From: Mucilaginibacter sp. OK098
GTDB taxonomy: Bacteria > Bacteroidota > Bacteroidia > Sphingobacteriales > Sphingobacteriaceae
Assembly (NCBI RefSeq): GCF_900142915.1
Contig: NZ_FRCM01000002.1
Coordinates: 372,001-436,000, forward strand
DNA: 64,000 nucleotides
Reading direction: 5' to 3'
Shown: piece by piece, positions 16,304 to 25,410 of the stretch
How positions within the stretch are numbered: position 1 is the first letter of the stretch
Layout of the letters: the number at the start of each line of letters is the position of its first letter
The notes under the pieces: model-generated
What the model saw: the letters and a program-made list of their open reading frames with translations, nothing else
What the model was told of the DNA's origin: nothing
The model's database searches: none
Program-made: the position numbers and the translations under genes

Positions 16304-18130
16304 TTATTTAAGATCCACGCTAAATTCATTACTTACCCTGTTTGCCGGTGTAACTATAATATACTTCAGGGTTAACGGCCGTCCATTAGTAAAAGGTGTT
16401 GTTATTGAACCATCGTATAGGTTTGTTGTGTTGTCTGCCTTATGCCCATCAATCGTATAATATACTTTGCTATCTGCAACCAAAGGGGTGATGGTTATTT
16501 TTTTTCTTCCTATTTGTGTGTCGTCACTAATCTTGATATCTGCTTCGGGGATCCTGTAATTTACTCCTGATTTTTCCAGGTTCTTTAAAAACACCGGTAG
16601 CCTGTTTTTGCTAAAACTTTCGTAATCCTTATCCGCTGGTTTAGTCCACCCAACCTCTGCAAGGGCAATCGCTCTCGGGAATAGCATATATTCCAATTTG
16701 TTATTAGTTGCCACATACTCTGTCCACATATTTGCCTGTACCCCTGATATGTGTTTTTGCTGATCGGGGGTTAAAACAGCAGGTAGCGGATTATAATTAT
16801 ATACAACATCCAATGGTAAAAAACCACCAATAGCCAAAGGTTCAGTCTTGCCATCTTTAGCCTGGGCATGGTCTACATACATGTTACTACCCGGCGACAT
16901 GATCACATTATGCCCCTGTTGTGCTGCCTGGATCCCTCCCTCTTCACCTCTCCAGCTCATTACCGTTGCGTTAGCCGTTAAGCCGCCTTCTAAGATCTCA
17001 TCCCAGCCTATCAAATTCCTTCCGTTTTTATTTAAAAACTTCTCTATCCGGCCAATAAACCAGCTTTGTAATTCATTTTCATCTTTTAAGTGATTATCGT
17101 GTATTACCTGCTGAGCAAATGCTGAATTTTTCCATTCATCTTTTGGAACCTCGTCTCCGCCGATGTGGATATATTTACCAGGGAAAATAGCCATAACCTC
17201 GGTTAACACATCTTCTAAAAATTTAAAGGTTGGCTCACCCGGGTTATAAATGGTATTATGCACACCCCAATAACCCGGCACTGTATATGGACCTGTTCCA
17301 TTACCCAATTCAGGATAAGCGGTTAATACTGCGGTACTATGGCCGGGCATTTCTATTTCAGGAATTACCTCTATATTTCTTTCTGCGGCATATTTTACAA
17401 TTTCACGCGCCTGGTCCTGGGTATAAAAGCCTCCGCTCCTTTTTCCATCATAAATAAATGGTTTGAAATCGCCATACCCGCCAATAATAGTTGAATCGCG
17501 CCATGCGCTGATAGTAGTTAGCTTGGGATATTTTTTTATTTCTAAACGCCAGCCCTGGTCGTCAGTTAAATGCCAGTGAAACCTGTTTAATTTCAGGCTT
17601 GCCATTACATCAAGGATCTTTTTAATTTCACCTACCTCAAAAAAATGCCGGCCAACATCTAACATTAATCCTCTATAAGCAAGGTTTGGCTGATCTTTAA
17701 TATTCACTGCCGGAACTGAAAGTTGATTACCACTTACATGAATTAATTGCAATAAAGATTGAACACCATAAAAAACACCACCTGGCTCTCCGGATATTTT
17801 TATACCATTATTAGTTACGTTAAGTTCATAACCTTCATGTGGTAATTTTTCCGCCGATAAGGTATTTAAAGTGATAGCGCCTGTAGCTACACCATTATTT
17901 ATCCCTAATGTAAATCCATACTTTTTCTGGAAGAAGTAATTGAGCATACCTGCCACTTTCATGGCTTCGGCTCCTTTTGCCACTATATTGGTGTGTTTGC
18001 TGATGGTAAATGATCCTATGCCTTTTTCTAATAAGGCAGGTTTTGGAACAATTGCAGCGTCATTTGTTTGCTGAGCAAATGCAATGCTTCCCGATAGGAC
18101 CAGGCAAATAACCAGGTAGATTCTTTTCAT
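16304..18130 (-). CDS. GH20 beta-N-acetylhexosaminidase, canonical
   Basis: 608 residues. The signal peptide is cleaved near SIAFAQ. A GH20b domain (~25-145) precedes the catalytic barrel (~150-500), with RFHWHLTDDQGWRLEIKKYP, EIEMPGHS and the catalytic D326-E327 in YIHIGGDEVP. The C-terminal CHB_HEX_C-type Ig-like domain reads VYYTIDGHKADN. It removes terminal beta-linked GlcNAc or GalNAc through an oxazolinium intermediate. Predicted periplasmic. It lies 50 bp upstream of the divergent GH20 gene and is co-oriented with it. The preceding 217-bp spacer contains a strong hairpin and an 18-bp palindrome, so this pair may have its own promoter. Confidence 0.93.
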   Translation of the reverse strand: MKRIYLVICLVLSGSIAFAQQTNDAAIVPKPALLEKGIGSFTISKHTNIVAKGAEAMKVAGMLNYFFQKKYGFTLGINNGVATGAITLNTLSAEKLPHEGYELNVTNNGIKISGEPGGVFYGVQSLLQLIHVSGNQLSVPAVNIKDQPNLAYRGLMLDVGRHFFEVGEIKKILDVMASLKLNRFHWHLTDDQGWRLEIKKYPKLTTISAWRDSTIIGGYGDFKPFIYDGKRSGGFYTQDQAREIVKYAAERNIEVIPEIEMPGHSTAVLTAYPELGNGTGPYTVPGYWGVHNTIYNPGEPTFKFLEDVLTEVMAIFPGKYIHIGGDEVPKDEWKNSAFAQQVIHDNHLKDENELQSWFIGRIEKFLNKNGRNLIGWDEILEGGLTANATVMSWRGEEGGIQAAQQGHNVIMSPGSNMYVDHAQAKDGKTEPLAIGGFLPLDVVYNYNPLPAVLTPDQQKHISGVQANMWTEYVATNNKLEYMLFPRAIALAEVGWTKPADKDYESFSKNRLPVFLKNLEKSGVNYRIPEADIKISDDTQIGRKKITITPLVADSKVYYTIDGHKADNTTNLYDGSITTPFTNGRPLTLKYIIVTPANRVSNEFSVDLK

Positions 18131-18205
18131 AATAAGTATGGTTTTTATTTAATAATTTTATTTTAGTGTGTCTTTTCAAGCGTTTACTGACCTTTTAAAT
18201 CATAA

Positions 18206-18229
18206 CAAGACCGGCAGTGGCCGGCCTTG
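18206..18229 (-). terminator. GC-rich hairpin downstream of the fucosidase gene
   Basis: CAAGaCCGGC, AGTG loop, GCCGGcCTTG: a strong 10-position stem with one mismatch, about 120 bp beyond the GH29 stop. There is no long T tract on the minus strand, so it may instead stabilise or process the mRNA. Confidence 0.5.
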
Positions 18230-18276
18230 CTAATCAATCAATCAACTAATTAACCAATCTCACCTGGTTATTCTTT

Positions 18277-18294
18277 AAACAAGTAATCTTGTTT
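18277..18294. promoter_or_regulatory. 18-bp perfect palindrome upstream of the GH20 pair
   Basis: AAACAAGTAATCTTGTTT has 7-bp arms around TAAT and lies between the fucosidase and GH20 genes. It could be an operator for a dimeric regulator of the GH20 pair; no other copy was noticed. Confidence 0.35.
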
Positions 18295-18347
18295 GTATCT
18301 TAATCATTTCATGCAGATAGATACCTGCTTCCGAAAAATCAATAGTT

Positions 18348-19871
18348 TTACGGCTGTTTATATAAACCCATAGCAATTAAAGCAGGGTTAGATCTTGACG
18401 ATATTATTTTTAGCCTTACCCTTTGAGCTGTAATTGCTTTAAAACGGATCAGTCTTTTCGCACCAACGGTGGTTCCTTCAGTTATCAGTTCCCAATTTTT
18501 GCCGTCGAAATACTCCAGGTTAAATTTTTCAATGCGCTGGCCAATCGCGATATTTTCCTGCAAAAGCAATACATCAAATGTTTGTGGTTTGGCCAGGTTC
18601 ATTTGTATAGTTGCGGTGGTATCCTGGTTTTTGGTGGTCCAGTAATTATTTACGTTGCCATTTAACAGCGCCCTGGGGTTTATGCCATTTGCCGAGATGA
18701 TCTTTGTATCTTTTACCAGGTTGGTTTTAAATGTATTGTCAATTATGTTTTTCCATTCCTTTAAATTTTTCTGATCCTGTTCATTGATCAAACCTCGTTT
18801 GTCAGGCGGAATGTTAAGCAGCAGGACAGAGTTGCGGCCAACTGAACTATAGTAAATATCCATCAGTTTTTCAGGAGATTTTACTTTGGTATCTTCTGCT
18901 TCATGGTAAAACCAACCGGGCCTGATAGAAACATCCGTTTCGGCAGGATACCATACCAGTTCTTTAGCCTTTGCTATCTTATCCCGGCTTCCCAGGTCGT
19001 CGCCGGTCATATCTCCTTTAGGAGCAAAGGAAATATCTTTTTGGGAGTTTTGTTCAGTACCGGTATTTGACTGCTCATCAAGCGGCACTACGCTCCATTC
19101 AGACTGGCGCCCATACCCGCTTTCGGTACCTACCCAGCGCACATCAGGGCCCATAATAGCTATCACAGCACCTGGCTGCAAGCTACGGATAAGGCTATAC
19201 CAGGCTTCAAAGTGATATGCCGGTTTTTTACCGTTAGGGCCGGTGCCATTAGCGCCATCAAACCACACCTCGTCAACTTTGCCATAATTACTCAATAACT
19301 CGGTAAGCTGATTCATGAAATAAGCATTATACTTTTCAGTATCCCCATAGTCGGGATTATTTCTGTCCCATGGTGAAAGGTAGATCCCGAATCCAATACC
19401 CTGCTGATGACAGGCATCGGCAACCTCTTTCACAACATCTCCCTGCCCGTTTTTCCATGGACTATTTTTTACCGAGTGTTCGGTATATTTACTTGGCCAC
19501 AGGCAAAAACCGTCATGATGCTTTGCCGTTACAATAACTTGTTTTATTCCTGCCTCTTTGCACGTACGCACCCATTGTGTTGCATCAAGATTGGTGGGGT
19601 TAAATAGCTTGGTATCTTCTTTACCATCGCCCCATTCCTGGTTGGTAAAGGTGTTCATGCCAAAGTGAAGAAATGCCGTTAACTCCAGTTGCTGCCAACG
19701 CAATTGCCGGGGCGACGGTGTAATATTCGCAGCTTTAGCAATAATGTCCTGCCCATTGTCAGATGCATTGATCACAACATAATTTTGTGTTTTTTGAGCA
19801 TAAATAGCGGTAGTATTAACTACTGCTAAAAAAAAGAATACCCGGACAAACAGTAACATTATTTTTTTCAT
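18348..19871 (-). CDS. GH29 alpha-L-fucosidase with C-terminal discoidin-like domain
   Basis: The ATG at 19871 (MKKIMLLFVRVFFFLAVVNT) gives a proper signal peptide ending IYAQ; an upstream in-frame ATG would add a poor 26-residue leader. About 507 residues. GH29 motifs: FLHFGMNTFTNQEWGDG, VTAKHHDGFCLWPS, GIYLSPWDRN, and the nucleophile D205 in VWFDGANG. Residues ~375-507 form an F5/8-type C (discoidin) sugar-binding domain (LLQENIAIGQRIEKFNLEYF). Releases alpha-fucose from glycans. The layout (HHDGF, FDGANG and a C-terminal F5/8 domain) is typical of the more linkage-specific GH29 group. It follows the transporter gene by 116 bp on the same strand. Confidence 0.93.
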   Translation of the reverse strand: MKKIMLLFVRVFFFLAVVNTTAIYAQKTQNYVVINASDNGQDIIAKAANITPSPRQLRWQQLELTAFLHFGMNTFTNQEWGDGKEDTKLFNPTNLDATQWVRTCKEAGIKQVIVTAKHHDGFCLWPSKYTEHSVKNSPWKNGQGDVVKEVADACHQQGIGFGIYLSPWDRNNPDYGDTEKYNAYFMNQLTELLSNYGKVDEVWFDGANGTGPNGKKPAYHFEAWYSLIRSLQPGAVIAIMGPDVRWVGTESGYGRQSEWSVVPLDEQSNTGTEQNSQKDISFAPKGDMTGDDLGSRDKIAKAKELVWYPAETDVSIRPGWFYHEAEDTKVKSPEKLMDIYYSSVGRNSVLLLNIPPDKRGLINEQDQKNLKEWKNIIDNTFKTNLVKDTKIISANGINPRALLNGNVNNYWTTKNQDTTATIQMNLAKPQTFDVLLLQENIAIGQRIEKFNLEYFDGKNWELITEGTTVGAKRLIRFKAITAQRVRLKIISSRSNPALIAMGLYKQP

Positions 19872-19987
19872 TATTGAGATCGAATAGAAGATGAAATTAT
19901 AAATTATCTTTCCTGATAAAGAGATTTTAAGGATACTTACACTGCGCAAACGTTTGATAAATTGATAAACATCGTCATACTGAGTAA

Positions 19988-21283
19988 TCAGGCATTAAAC
20001 GTTCCTGTAATTGGGCCCTTAATCCCCATTTTACGGTTAAAGAAAATAGCTGACAAAACAAGCAATAAAATGCAAATACCTGTAAGCAGGTAGCTAAACT
20101 GCATCAGCACTTTAGCCCAGCTTAAATTTTTCATAAAAAACTCTTTGTAAAGCAATAATCCAACGCTGCCCAGGTATCCAACAGAATCACAGATATAAAC
20201 AAAGAAACCTGCGTTTGCCTTTATTTTAAATACGGCTATCATCCGTTCAAATAAAACAACCTGGACAGGTGTATAGGCCAAAAACATCCCCATACCAACC
20301 AAAAGCATCCACCAAAATGGATTTATAATATGGAGGTGAAAAAGCAATGTACTGCCGCCGCTTAACAACAAACCCAAAGCAATTAAGTATTGCGTTCCCC
20401 AAAAACCTTTTATGTTATTCCGGATCAGTGAAATACTTCCTATAGCAGCTAATACAATGATGCCTGTAATTGTTTCGGTTATCGAGAAGATGGCTTTATT
20501 CCAGTGAGGGTCAATCTCGTTCCATATTTCTACCGAAAAATTATCCCTAAAATCTCTCATGGTGGTAAGTATGGTATAAATTAGCCCAATACCTATTATA
20601 CCCGGCCCATACTCTTTTAAAACATTTTTTTTGTCTTCATTAGTCATTGGTAAGCGTTCAACACGCAATAGCTTATCAGTTTCTGAAGGTTCGGGAATCA
20701 CTGAGAGCATCCATACAAATATTAAGAAGAGCGGCAGAAAAAGCAAGCCAATAATACCGGGCATCCAAAATTCAGAAACTAATGGAAACCATCCATGTAC
20801 TATAAAATAAATGGTTTTTAAAATTCCGGATGATACGATGAGGCTAATACTGAGCCCCATTGCCAGCATTTCTGTAAACCGCCTGCCCTCAAGGTAGCTA
20901 AAAACAATGCCCCATACCATTCCCAGCGGTAATCCGTTCAGAAATAAAAAGAAAAAATTGTAAGGATATGGCACCAATCCAAAAAGGAGAAGGCCTGCTT
21001 CTGAAAAAAGAATCAGCCTGATAATGAGCTTTACCCTGCCGGATGCTTTGAGTTCAGAAATTACTTTGATGCCTATAAATTTTGAAACCATATAGCCAAG
21101 CACCTGCGCAATAATTAAAACAGCCTTATAGTCAAGGTCCCAAAGGGTTAACCCGGTATAAGTTCCGCTGGTAAATGGCTTTCTGAAGGCATACATACAA
21201 AAGTAAGTGCCAAAGGCGGCCAGCATACACCAAAATATAAAGAACACTTTTGAATGCGTAAGTAGCTTATTTAACTGATTCAT
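19988..21283 (-). CDS. DUF5690-like MFS-type membrane transporter, candidate phosphonate/AEP importer
   Basis: 431 residues with about 12 hydrophobic segments. The first reads FFIFWCMLAAFGTYFCMYAF, followed by RKPFTSGTYTG. The overall pattern is MFS-like, but the family is one usually listed as DUF5690. The loop LPMTNEDKKNVLKEYGPGII lies between the two halves. The gene is 28 bp downstream of the FAD oxidoreductase, within the phosphonate gene set. By position it would import AEP, N-methyl-AEP or an AEP-bearing saccharide across the inner membrane. The substrate is inferred, and sugar transport for the following fucosidase and hexosaminidases is the main alternative. Confidence 0.7.
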   Translation of the reverse strand: MNQLNKLLTHSKVFFIFWCMLAAFGTYFCMYAFRKPFTSGTYTGLTLWDLDYKAVLIIAQVLGYMVSKFIGIKVISELKASGRVKLIIRLILFSEAGLLLFGLVPYPYNFFFLFLNGLPLGMVWGIVFSYLEGRRFTEMLAMGLSISLIVSSGILKTIYFIVHGWFPLVSEFWMPGIIGLLFLPLFLIFVWMLSVIPEPSETDKLLRVERLPMTNEDKKNVLKEYGPGIIGIGLIYTILTTMRDFRDNFSVEIWNEIDPHWNKAIFSITETITGIIVLAAIGSISLIRNNIKGFWGTQYLIALGLLLSGGSTLLFHLHIINPFWWMLLVGMGMFLAYTPVQVVLFERMIAVFKIKANAGFFVYICDSVGYLGSVGLLLYKEFFMKNLSWAKVLMQFSYLLTGICILLLVLSAIFFNRKMGIKGPITGTFNA

Positions 21284-21311
21284 CCGGGTTGATCAATAAA
21301 CTGGTTAAAAA

Positions 21312-22469
21312 TCAGTTGTAAATATCCTTTATGCTGGCTTCGGCGTAACCGGCGGCACAGGTCATGCCCTTACCTCCTATGGCGGTTCGGATATGTATTC
21401 TGCCTTCTATATCAGCTTCAACCACATGTTTACTATTATGTTGCGGATAAAATCCGGCCCAGGTAGAAGCTATTTTACGGACATCGAAATTCACAATATT
21501 TTGTGCCTCTTTTAACATCAACTCATTGATAGCGCTGTTAACATCAAACCCAAGATCATCGGTATGGTTTACATCTGCGTATTCGTGTGAATCGCCGATA
21601 ATAATGGAACCATCCACTGCTTTTTTGAATAAAAGGTGTACTCCCCATTTTTTTAACTCCGCGTAATGCTCTGGAGTTGTTAGCTTAGCAAAAGACGGGC
21701 ATTCCTGGAATGATTCATACCTGCGGATAGACAGGCCCGTTAAAATATTCCCTTCCAGTTGCACTTCCGGCATCGGAACGGTTTTCATCATTTGTAGCTT
21801 ACAAAGGATGATCCCGCTATTTTTAAACAGATCGGCAAAAAGTAATTTAAATTCCCCTCCGCTGCACACAATTACTTTTTCGGCTATGAATTTTTCCCTG
21901 GATGCAGTGGTTACCTCCACATGATCGCCAATAACCTCGCAATCAACAATAGCGGTTGCCGGTTTGTAGGTAAGATTAGGATATTTTTTAGTGGCATATT
22001 CAATTAAACGATGGATCAGCTTATCCGGTTCCACGCTTAATTCCTGCGGGAAGAAAATGCCGCCTTTGCAATATTCCATTTTTAACGCCGGCCATTGGGT
22101 TAAACAGTTTTTTGCTGATAATATTTCCGCCCCATAACCAGAAGCATCCATACGTTCTTTTAACTCATGCGCCAGTTGTAATTCGTCAGCATCCGAAGCA
22201 AGATAAACCGTTCCGTTGTTCCGCACGCTAATGTCAAACTCCTGCTGGATCTCTTTATATAATTCAGCTGTGCGGGTAGCATAAGCAAACCAATCTGACG
22301 ACATCCCTGAAGTTACCACCTGGCCGAAATTGCGTACCGTGGCATTTACCGGGTACTGATCCTTTTCGGTTAGCAGTACTTTTTTACCTAAACGCGCAGC
22401 GTGTATAGCGTGAAATGTGCCCAATATGCCTGAGCCAACCACTATTAAATCAAATGTTGAGTTTTCCAT
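21312..22469 (-). CDS. FAD-dependent amine oxidoreductase, phosphonate-associated (TIGR03364-like)
   Basis: The ATG at 22469 (MENSTFDLIVVGSGILGTFH) starts just before the dinucleotide loop; the longer frame adds 16 residues overlapping the upstream gene. 385 residues. FAD-binding: VVGSGILGTFHAIHAARLGK. A DAO-fold signature VRNFGQVVTSG follows. The C-terminus has GKGMTCAAGYAEASIKDI. This DAO-superfamily group recurs in phosphonate gene clusters, and some members oxidise AEP or N-methyl-AEP to phosphonoacetaldehyde. Here no PhnW transaminase is seen, so it is the natural first enzyme feeding PhnY. It lies 8 bp downstream of the aldehyde dehydrogenase. The exact amine substrate is inferred. Confidence 0.8.
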   Translation of the reverse strand: MENSTFDLIVVGSGILGTFHAIHAARLGKKVLLTEKDQYPVNATVRNFGQVVTSGMSSDWFAYATRTAELYKEIQQEFDISVRNNGTVYLASDADELQLAHELKERMDASGYGAEILSAKNCLTQWPALKMEYCKGGIFFPQELSVEPDKLIHRLIEYATKKYPNLTYKPATAIVDCEVIGDHVEVTTASREKFIAEKVIVCSGGEFKLLFADLFKNSGIILCKLQMMKTVPMPEVQLEGNILTGLSIRRYESFQECPSFAKLTTPEHYAELKKWGVHLLFKKAVDGSIIIGDSHEYADVNHTDDLGFDVNSAINELMLKEAQNIVNFDVRKIASTWAGFYPQHNSKHVVEADIEGRIHIRTAIGGKGMTCAAGYAEASIKDIYN

Positions 22470-22477
22470 TATTTTAA

Positions 22478-23929
22478 TTACCAGGGCATTGAAAATGTTT
22501 TTACATAAGTGAAGCATTTGATAGCTTCTATCACTCCTTCTTTTATGCCAAGGCCCGAATCTTTGATGCCTCCAAAAGGAGAACTCTCAATGCGGTAACC
22601 CGGCACCTCATTGATATTTACGGTGCCTACCTGCAATTCTTTCACAAAGCGAATGGCATTCTCCATGTTAGAGGTAACCACACCTGATGATAAACCAAAA
22701 GCGGTAGAATTTGAAAGGGCAATTGCATCATCAAGATCTTTAAATGTAAGGATGGGAGCCAGTGGACCAAACGATTCCTGAACCACCATTTGCGCATCCC
22801 GGGGGACATTTATAATCACTGTAGGCTGTAACAAGGCGCCAGTGCGCTTGCCACCTAATAAAATTTTTGCACCTGCAGCTACTGCTTTGTCTACCACATT
22901 TTCAAGGTATATGGCAGCTTGCTCGTCAATAACGGTTCCAACTTTAGTTTTAGGGTCTGCCGGGTCTCCGCAGGTATATTCTTTTGCCTTTTTAACAAAT
23001 CGTTTTGTAAATTCTTCAGCGATGCTATCATGTACCAAAATGCGTTTTACAGCAGTACAACGCTGCCCGGAGTTTCTGAAAGATCCCTCAGCGGCCAGCT
23101 CAACTGCCAGGTTAAGATCTGCATCTTCTAAAATAATCAGGGGATCATTACCGCCAAGTTCCAGGATCACTTTTTTATAACCAGCGGTTTGGGCAATTCT
23201 TTTGCCTACAGCTACACTTCCTGTAAAGGATACCAGATCAACCCGTGGGTCCTGTACCAGCGCTTCCGCAACATCTTTAGTGTTACCTAAAAGAACACTC
23301 AGCATATAAGCAGGCAAGCCTGCTTCATATAATAGCTCAACAAAACGAATAGCGGTTAAGGGTGTTTTTTCGGATGGTTTTAAAATTACCGGGGTACCTG
23401 CAGCCAATGCAGGCGCAATTTTGTGAACCACCTGGTTAAGCGGATGGTTAAACGGAGTAATGGCAACAGCAAGTTTTAATGGCTCGCGGAGGGTAAATAT
23501 CTTTCGCTGTTTACCATTTGGTGATATGTCGCATGAGAATACTTGTCCGTCATCTTTTAAACATTCCATAGCTGCAAAAAGCAGTACATCATGAGCTCTG
23601 CCTATTTCATAATTAGTTTCAGTGATGCACAAGCCAGATTCGGCCGTAATTAATTGTGCAAACGCTTCTTTCCTTTCCAGTAATAACGTTCTTGCTTTGT
23701 CCAGAACGCTGTATCTTTCGTAGCGGTTTAATACCTTCCCGCCTTTCAAAGCCATTTCAATGGCTGCTTGCGTATCGCTTAAACCTGCCATTTCTACCGT
23801 TCCAACCGGTCGCCCGTTGTATGGGTTATTAACAACTAATTGTTTCCCTGAAGAAACCGGTTTGCCGGCAACCAGGGAAGCTAATTTTATTATATTTTCA
23901 GTAACAGTTAACACTTCTTCTTTCATCAT
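22478..23929 (-). CDS. phnY: Phosphonoacetaldehyde dehydrogenase-like ALDH
   Basis: The ATG at 23929 (MMKEEVLTVTENI) is preferred; another ATG 33 nt upstream adds 11 residues with no ALDH character. 483 residues, full ALDH length. Catalytic Cys291 lies in SGQRCTAVKR and the general-base Glu257 in VILELGGNDP. The NAD-binding segments ITPFNHPLNQVVHKIAPALA and FTGSVAVGKRI are present. The Arg right before the Cys fits binding of an anionic phosphonate. Predicted reaction: phosphonoacetaldehyde + NAD(P)+ to phosphonoacetate. Being sandwiched between PhnA and the FAD oxidoreductase makes PhnY the best call. Without that context only aldehyde dehydrogenase could be claimed. Confidence 0.85.
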   Translation of the reverse strand: MMKEEVLTVTENIIKLASLVAGKPVSSGKQLVVNNPYNGRPVGTVEMAGLSDTQAAIEMALKGGKVLNRYERYSVLDKARTLLLERKEAFAQLITAESGLCITETNYEIGRAHDVLLFAAMECLKDDGQVFSCDISPNGKQRKIFTLREPLKLAVAITPFNHPLNQVVHKIAPALAAGTPVILKPSEKTPLTAIRFVELLYEAGLPAYMLSVLLGNTKDVAEALVQDPRVDLVSFTGSVAVGKRIAQTAGYKKVILELGGNDPLIILEDADLNLAVELAAEGSFRNSGQRCTAVKRILVHDSIAEEFTKRFVKKAKEYTCGDPADPKTKVGTVIDEQAAIYLENVVDKAVAAGAKILLGGKRTGALLQPTVIINVPRDAQMVVQESFGPLAPILTFKDLDDAIALSNSTAFGLSSGVVTSNMENAIRFVKELQVGTVNINEVPGYRIESSPFGGIKDSGLGIKEGVIEAIKCFTYVKTFSMPW

Positions 23930-23985
23930 TCTTCGTAAAATTGAATGCAGGTAACACTGCATTTTAAAACCATATCAGATCCAGA

Positions 23986-25227
23986 TCAATTAGTGCCATT
24001 AACCGCAAAATCAAATACATCAAAATTGCGCGGATCGCCCTGTGTTTTCATTTTGTAAGCTGCATTTAACGGGTGCGATACCACTAAAGGCACCATTTCT
24101 TCATATCTTCCTCCATGCGAGCGCAGGGTTCCGTCAAGGGCTTTCAGATCGTGGTGCGCCGCTGTTTTCCCCACCACAACATCGCGGGCAGACAGTACGA
24201 ACAAGTCGCCTGTACGGTCTGCCGGTTGCTCTAAGATCCGGCAGCCAGTTGCTTTATCATACACTTCCGTAATACCAGGCTGCAGGGCAAGCCAGTTTTT
24301 CACCTCGCTGATATTTGAAGTATCATCCACATAAACTATTACATATGAGCCCAGTGCGCCATGGTGTTTTACATAAGGATCAGTAATAGGGCAAATAACC
24401 CTGAAACCCGCACCAAATTTTTCTGTTAGCATGGTTTCAATAAACAACACATTTGGTGTTCCATCCGCTTTAACCTTGGCATTCATGCCGTGATCAGCAG
24501 TAGCGCCTATTATGGCGCCCAGCTCAAGCATTTTTCCTAATTCCACATCCTGTGCTTCATAAAATGCCAATGATTCTTCCGTGTCAGGCGCATAGGTATG
24601 CTGCATATAATCAGTTAATGAAAGATATAAAAAATCGGCCATGCCTTTTTCAATTAATGCTACACCCGCACGCAAAACAAACAGGCTGGCATCAGCGCTA
24701 TAAATAGCGGGGGTTTTATGCCCGATAACCGCTTCTGCATTTTCAATACCGTGGGTATCCAACTTTGCCTGGTCTGCTTTTTCGGCAGAGAAAGCGATGC
24801 CGTTCAATTTGTGCGAAAGGATATCGCGTAATTTTTCTTTGGCAGTTACTACGGCTACTTTACGCCCTGCATTAGCCGCGGCAGCCAGCAATGTATCGGC
24901 CCTGAGGTATTCTGATGAGTTCATCATTACTTCCTGGTCTTTTTCAGCATCATAAAAAAAATTGCCGCAAATACCATGAACCGCCGGACTTACCCCGGTT
25001 ACTATTGATGAATTGTTTACATTGGTAAATGATGGCAAGGCACCCCGCACCATACCCCTGTAACCCTGTAATGCCATTTTTTTAAGATTCGGCATCCGGT
25101 CATGAGCCATAGTAGTGTCAAGGTATTCATCTGCCGAACCATCCATACAGATAACTACGATGGGTTTTGCAGATGGGGTGTACGTTATTCCGTTTGCTGA
25201 AAAGGGTTTTGTTGAAATATTATTCAT
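23986..25227 (-). CDS. phnA: Phosphonoacetate hydrolase
   Basis: 413 residues, no signal peptide, so cytoplasmic. An alkaline-phosphatase-superfamily two-zinc hydrolase that cleaves phosphonoacetate to acetate and phosphate. The metal and catalytic residues can all be placed: D29 in VICMDGSAD, nucleophile T68 in ALPSFTNVNNS, D206 and H210 in TDYMQHT, D245-H246 in ATADHGMNAK, and H371 in RSHGGRYEE. These spacings fit characterised PhnA enzymes. First gene of the phosphonate run; PhnY follows after 56 bp. The promoter region upstream carries the shared locus motif. Confidence 0.93.
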   Translation of the reverse strand: MNNISTKPFSANGITYTPSAKPIVVICMDGSADEYLDTTMAHDRMPNLKKMALQGYRGMVRGALPSFTNVNNSSIVTGVSPAVHGICGNFFYDAEKDQEVMMNSSEYLRADTLLAAAANAGRKVAVVTAKEKLRDILSHKLNGIAFSAEKADQAKLDTHGIENAEAVIGHKTPAIYSADASLFVLRAGVALIEKGMADFLYLSLTDYMQHTYAPDTEESLAFYEAQDVELGKMLELGAIIGATADHGMNAKVKADGTPNVLFIETMLTEKFGAGFRVICPITDPYVKHHGALGSYVIVYVDDTSNISEVKNWLALQPGITEVYDKATGCRILEQPADRTGDLFVLSARDVVVGKTAAHHDLKALDGTLRSHGGRYEEMVPLVVSHPLNAAYKMKTQGDPRNFDVFDFAVNGTN

Positions 25228-25270
25228 TATTTTTATTTATTGAGGTAGTTCTTATATTTTTAATTGTCTT

Positions 25271-25298
25271 GTAAAAAAGCCGTATTACTACGACCCTT
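25271..25298. repeat. REP-like stem-loop, copy 1
   Basis: AAAAAAGCCGTATTACTACG followed by ACCCTT forms a small stem (GCCGTA with TACGAC). A related element lies at 25651-25680. Confidence 0.5.
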
Positions 25299-25410
25299 AA
25301 ATTAATGTAAGTTCGACATAAGCAGACGGTCATCTAACCCAAAACCCTTCTCCAACAGCGTTGAGGCGAAGCGCAAGTTTGTGTATCTACCCCGCCAACG
25401 CGTTCCATGC

